Assembly (NCBI GenBank): GCA_934630515.1
Contig: CAKTVV010000008.1
Span: 1 to 64,000 of the forward strand
Reading direction: 5' to 3'
Length of the DNA: 64,000 nt
DNA from: an uncultured Eubacteriales bacterium
GTDB taxonomy: Bacteria; Bacillota; Clostridia; Oscillospirales; Acutalibacteraceae
Shown: positions 61,204 to 64,000 of the stretch, one piece after another
Layout of the letters: each line of letters opens with the position of its first letter
Position numbering within the stretch: the stretch's first letter is position 1
Program-made: the position numbers and the translations under genes
Notes under the pieces: model-generated
What the model saw: only the letters and a program-made list of their open reading frames with translations
Database searches by the model: none
Told to the model about the DNA's origin: nothing

Positions 61204-63474
61204 TTATTCTTCTGGAGAGGTACGTTTTCGACGGCGCAGGAGCCACCAGAGTAAAAACAGCAACAGTAAGCCGCTGCCGCCGGCGATCAGAGCCCAGCCC
61301 CACCAGGGGAAATAGCTGCCGACAGTTGTTTTGGTTACACGTCGACGCTTGCCGGGCTTGGGCGTATCTTCCTGAGAATTGGAATTTTCGGTGTTTTCCG
61401 GCTCCCCGTCCCATTCCGCCGGGGCGGTAGGATCGTCCGACGGCGTTTCCGCATCGTCCTCTGCATCGCTCGGCGGTATATCGATCGTGCGCTCCAGCAG
61501 GACATCCAGATTGGCGTCCTGAGAATCCTTATCGGTTTCCAGACCGTAAAGCGCCCATTCGACGATGGTTATGCGGCTGCGGTCTTGGGCGGAAATAGCG
61601 TGGTTGGGGGAGGTGACCAACAGGCGGAAATACTGCCCCTCTATGGGCGTACGCAGGTTGCGGTCGGTTACGCTGCGGGTGTTGCCGCTTACAGCGTCGA
61701 CGGTTTGCCATGTGCGACCGTCCGGGCTGTATTGCAGACAGAAATCGGCAGTGTTGTACATATCCGCTTCACCGGCGCTGCCGGCGTGGGAAACGACCCA
61801 CCGCTGAATCTGGCAGGGATGCTCCAGATCGATTACCAGCCAGCCCCGCCCGTCGGTGTCGGCAGCTCCGACCCAGCGGGAGGCATATCCGTCGTTGGCT
61901 TTCCAGGCGTCCTCATCGGCGCTGCTGGCGAAGATTTCGGCTTTTTCCAGCGCCACATTATGGGGTCGGATGATGCGCAGAGAGCGGATTTTCCCGTATA
62001 GCGGTAAGGTGGCGGTGTCCGCAGTGCCGGTCAGGTAACGCCAGCAGGTGCCGGTGGCGTTGTCGCCGGAAAAAAACTCCACTCCGTACCCGGTGTTGAT
62101 GTGAAAGCTGCCGATCGTGGCGGGATCCAGTCCCAGCGCCTTCAGTTGCGCAGCGGAGTAGGTTTGCTCCTCCAGCCCGAACCAGTTTCCCAACAGCCGG
62201 TTATCCTTGCCGCCGTTGCCGCCATAGTTTTTCCCGGTATACAGCTGCACGATGCCGGGGGAGTGCCAGGCTGCCTGCCGGTAATCCGGCAGCTCATCCA
62301 GCGTGATGGAATAGGCACCCGCTACATACCAATAGCCGTCGTCGTTCCCTTCCATACGGGAGGAACCGGTTTCGTTGACCAGAGAATAGGAACCGTCCCC
62401 CCAGCAATTAACAAAACTGATTTTCGGCCAATTGGAAATCATGGACGTGAGTGTGTTATACCAGCTTTGCCGTCCGAGAGCGGCTTGCACCGCATAGGTG
62501 CCGGTGCGGCAGGAGGTCTCCGACAGTCCGATAGGCTTGCCGGTCTGCACGAACCAGGCATAGTCCTGAAATTGGTTGGGGTCCAGCCCGCCGCCTACGC
62601 CCGGGTCGGAGGAGGCAATGTCGGAATAGAAGGTGACCGAAAGCACATCCACATAGCTGTTTCCGGGATAGCGGTCATAGCGGCTGCGAAAACCGGCAGT
62701 GGGTGCCCAGGTCATCAGAATGCCGGTCAGTCCGGAGCTGCATAAGTAATCGCTGGTCTGCTGCCATACACGCCGCAGCGCCGCATATCCCTCCTCGTCA
62801 ACGCCGTTGAACCGCTTGCTGTCAAATTCCACAAAGGGGCGGTACATATATGCCTTGACGCCTAAGTCCTCCAGCTTTCGCAGCGCAGCGATCAGATTAT
62901 CCAGATACGAGATCCATACCTGACGCATATACGGGTTGGCGTCCGGATTGGTGGCGTCAAGGTGCAGGATCAGATTATCGGCGCTGTCGCTGATCCCGTT
63001 GGCGATCGCCCAGCTTGCCAGACTGCTCTCGATGACCGAGTCTGCATGGATAAGCAGGATGTTGCCGTTGCGATAATGTGCCAAAAACTTCTGGTTGATT
63101 TCGTCCACGTTGGTGTAGTCCAGAAAGCGGTATCCGTTGCCGTCCTGGTCCGCTACTTTATAGCGGGAGGAATACAACCCGCATTCTTTACCGAATTGCT
63201 CCCTAACGGTGTTATACACCTGATCCGTCCCTTGAATATCAAAGGTCCCGGTAACAAAGCGGTTGGTGTCGTTGAGGGTCTGCAAATAGGAAAGCAGACT
63301 CCGTGCTTCCGGGCTGGCGTTGGGGTTGACCGGGTCCAGATGGGTGGCGGCGGGCGCCTCCTGTGTCGCCTGTTCCGTGGCAGCGGACTCGGCGGCTGCG
63401 CTCAAAGAAAAGGATGAGCACAAAACTCCCAGCAGACATAGCAGGCTGAAAAATACGGTCAATGTCTGTTTCAT
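61204..63474 (-). CDS. Membrane-anchored GH26-like glycoside hydrolase with crystallin and discoidin modules
   Basis: 756 residues. A signal peptide (KQTLTVFFSLLCLLGVLCSS) is followed by the GH26 beta-mannanase-like domain (about 50-400) with acid/base Glu216 in YRPFVEFDSKRFNG and nucleophile Glu319 in IGLSETS. A beta/gamma-crystallin-like module (about 405-500: VQLYTGKNYGG, GYGVEFFSGDN) and a discoidin-type module (about 505-645: WKANDGYASRWVG, ITIVEWALYGL) come next. An acidic linker, a membrane segment (about 723-746) and a basic tail follow. It probably binds and cleaves mannan-type glycans at the cell surface. ATG 63474 has GGGAGG eight bases upstream and overlaps the stop of the upstream gene. 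Confidence 0.88.
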   Translation of the reverse strand: MKQTLTVFFSLLCLLGVLCSSFSLSAAAESAATEQATQEAPAATHLDPVNPNASPEARSLLSYLQTLNDTNRFVTGTFDIQGTDQVYNTVREQFGKECGLYSSRYKVADQDGNGYRFLDYTNVDEINQKFLAHYRNGNILLIHADSVIESSLASWAIANGISDSADNLILHLDATNPDANPYMRQVWISYLDNLIAALRKLEDLGVKAYMYRPFVEFDSKRFNGVDEEGYAALRRVWQQTSDYLCSSGLTGILMTWAPTAGFRSRYDRYPGNSYVDVLSVTFYSDIASSDPGVGGGLDPNQFQDYAWFVQTGKPIGLSETSCRTGTYAVQAALGRQSWYNTLTSMISNWPKISFVNCWGDGSYSLVNETGSSRMEGNDDGYWYVAGAYSITLDELPDYRQAAWHSPGIVQLYTGKNYGGNGGKDNRLLGNWFGLEEQTYSAAQLKALGLDPATIGSFHINTGYGVEFFSGDNATGTCWRYLTGTADTATLPLYGKIRSLRIIRPHNVALEKAEIFASSADEDAWKANDGYASRWVGAADTDGRGWLVIDLEHPCQIQRWVVSHAGSAGEADMYNTADFCLQYSPDGRTWQTVDAVSGNTRSVTDRNLRTPIEGQYFRLLVTSPNHAISAQDRSRITIVEWALYGLETDKDSQDANLDVLLERTIDIPPSDAEDDAETPSDDPTAPAEWDGEPENTENSNSQEDTPKPGKRRRVTKTTVGSYFPWWGWALIAGGSGLLLLFLLWWLLRRRKRTSPEE

Positions 63475-64000
63475 GGGGCTTTCCTCCCTTTCTTTCGTCT
63501 TTGGATGCACCAGAGTGCTGCAACCGCCGGCAGCAGCGCCCCCCATGCCCATAGCGAGGGGGACGAACGGTGGCGTATGGCAGCGCCGGCGACGCTGCCG
63601 GCGTGGTCGGTACCGGCTACGCCGGAATAGATCACGCCGTCCGGGTCAAACACCAGCTTCAGCACCCGGAAGGAGGTGAGCTGTTCTCCGATCAGTGTGC
63701 CGGAGCCATCGGTGCGGGAATTGACGACCCGGGATACGGTGTCGCCTGTCACGGTTCCCAAGCCTTGCATATGTCCTGTGTCGTTGGGTATCTGCACATT
63801 CCAGGTGCGTGTGCCGCAGGCGCTTTCTGTCAGCGGCTGACCGTCTTTCCGGATGAGACGAAACTCATATATGTAGGGGTCGGCGGGGTCCACTGTCAGC
63901 CAGTTATCGCACACCAGATGAGGCAGCGTATCGGGATATGCCGTGCGGACTACCTCCAGGTGATCCAATGTGTCGAACAGGGCTGTATCGTCGTAGTGCA
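63471..64000 (-). CDS. Surface protein, C-terminal part only (runs off the window)
   Basis: The frame is open to the window edge and shows 176 residues of C-terminus. It is beta-rich, with no catalytic motif I recognise (YIYEFRLIRKDGQPLTESAC, VLKLVFDPDGVIYSGVAG). It ends in a membrane segment (SLWAWGALLPAVAALWCIQ) and basic tail RRKKGRKAP, so it is anchored with the bulk outside. Its TGA overlaps the ATG of the GH26 gene, so the two are translated together and probably act on the same glycan. Confidence 0.75.
   Translation of the reverse strand, partial: HYDDTALFDTLDHLEVVRTAYPDTLPHLVCDNWLTVDPADPYIYEFRLIRKDGQPLTESACGTRTWNVQIPNDTGHMQGLGTVTGDTVSRVVNSRTDGSGTLIGEQLTSFRVLKLVFDPDGVIYSGVAGTDHAGSVAGAAIRHRSSPSLWAWGALLPAVAALWCIQRRKKGRKAP

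Overview
The window looks like the chromosome of a GC-rich, spore-forming Gram-positive of the class Clostridia, probably an Oscillospirales/Ruminococcaceae-type gut bacterium. The reasons are a PolC-type polymerase, the sporulation sigma factor SigG, a YlmC/YmxH PRC-barrel protein, a CIRCE operator at clpB, a tetrahydrofolate riboswitch at an ECF folate S component, and the order rpsB-tsf-pyrH-frr-uppS-cdsA-dxr-rseP-ispG-polC. The taxonomy is inferred from gene content, not from a marker search.

Layout. 0-2.5 kb: nested insertion sequences, with an IS256-type element sitting inside orfB of an IS3-type element beside a scrap of a second IS3 orfA. 2.5-6.7 kb: a sugar locus (acyltransferase-like protein, Gfo/Idh/MocA oxidoreductase, TIM-barrel isomerase) divergent from an AraC regulator, then ymxH. 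6.7-20.3 kb: a long housekeeping cluster for translation, isoprenoid and phospholipid synthesis, intramembrane proteolysis and replication, ending with a FucU-type mutarotase. 20.5-30.8 kb: valS, a flavin reductase and metG on the minus strand; an ACT-domain/UPF0210 pair on the plus strand; murI-DUF1934-argS on the minus strand. 30.9-33.5 kb: CPBP protease, tadA and an MGDG-synthase-like glycosyltransferase.

33.6-43 kb is an accessory, decaying stretch. A TetR gene with a perfect palindromic operator over its own promoter precedes two ABC exporter half-transporters, each broken by stop or frameshift lesions. After tRNA-Arg(ACG), trmL and a small protein comes a LacI regulator flanked by two copies of one 13-bp palindromic site. 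Each site lies at the promoter of a broken gene: an SGNH-hydrolase lipoprotein with frameshift and deletions, and a sugar isomerase broken by a 13-bp tandem duplication.

43-64 kb: clpB with CIRCE; a 1984-residue secreted protein with eight discoidin-like repeats and a C-terminal alpha/beta hydrolase; birA-bioY-azlC-azlD; sigG; folT under a THF riboswitch; dacA and a small anchored protein; a diacylglycerol-kinase-like enzyme; an XRE-HTH/BadF-kinase fusion coupled to murQ (MurNAc salvage); and at the right edge a membrane-anchored GH26/crystallin/discoidin protein coupled to another surface protein that runs out of the window.

Promoters are reported where both hexamers are spaced 16-17 bp. 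Terminators are reported where I could pair both stems by eye. No CRISPR array, rRNA gene or prophage was seen.
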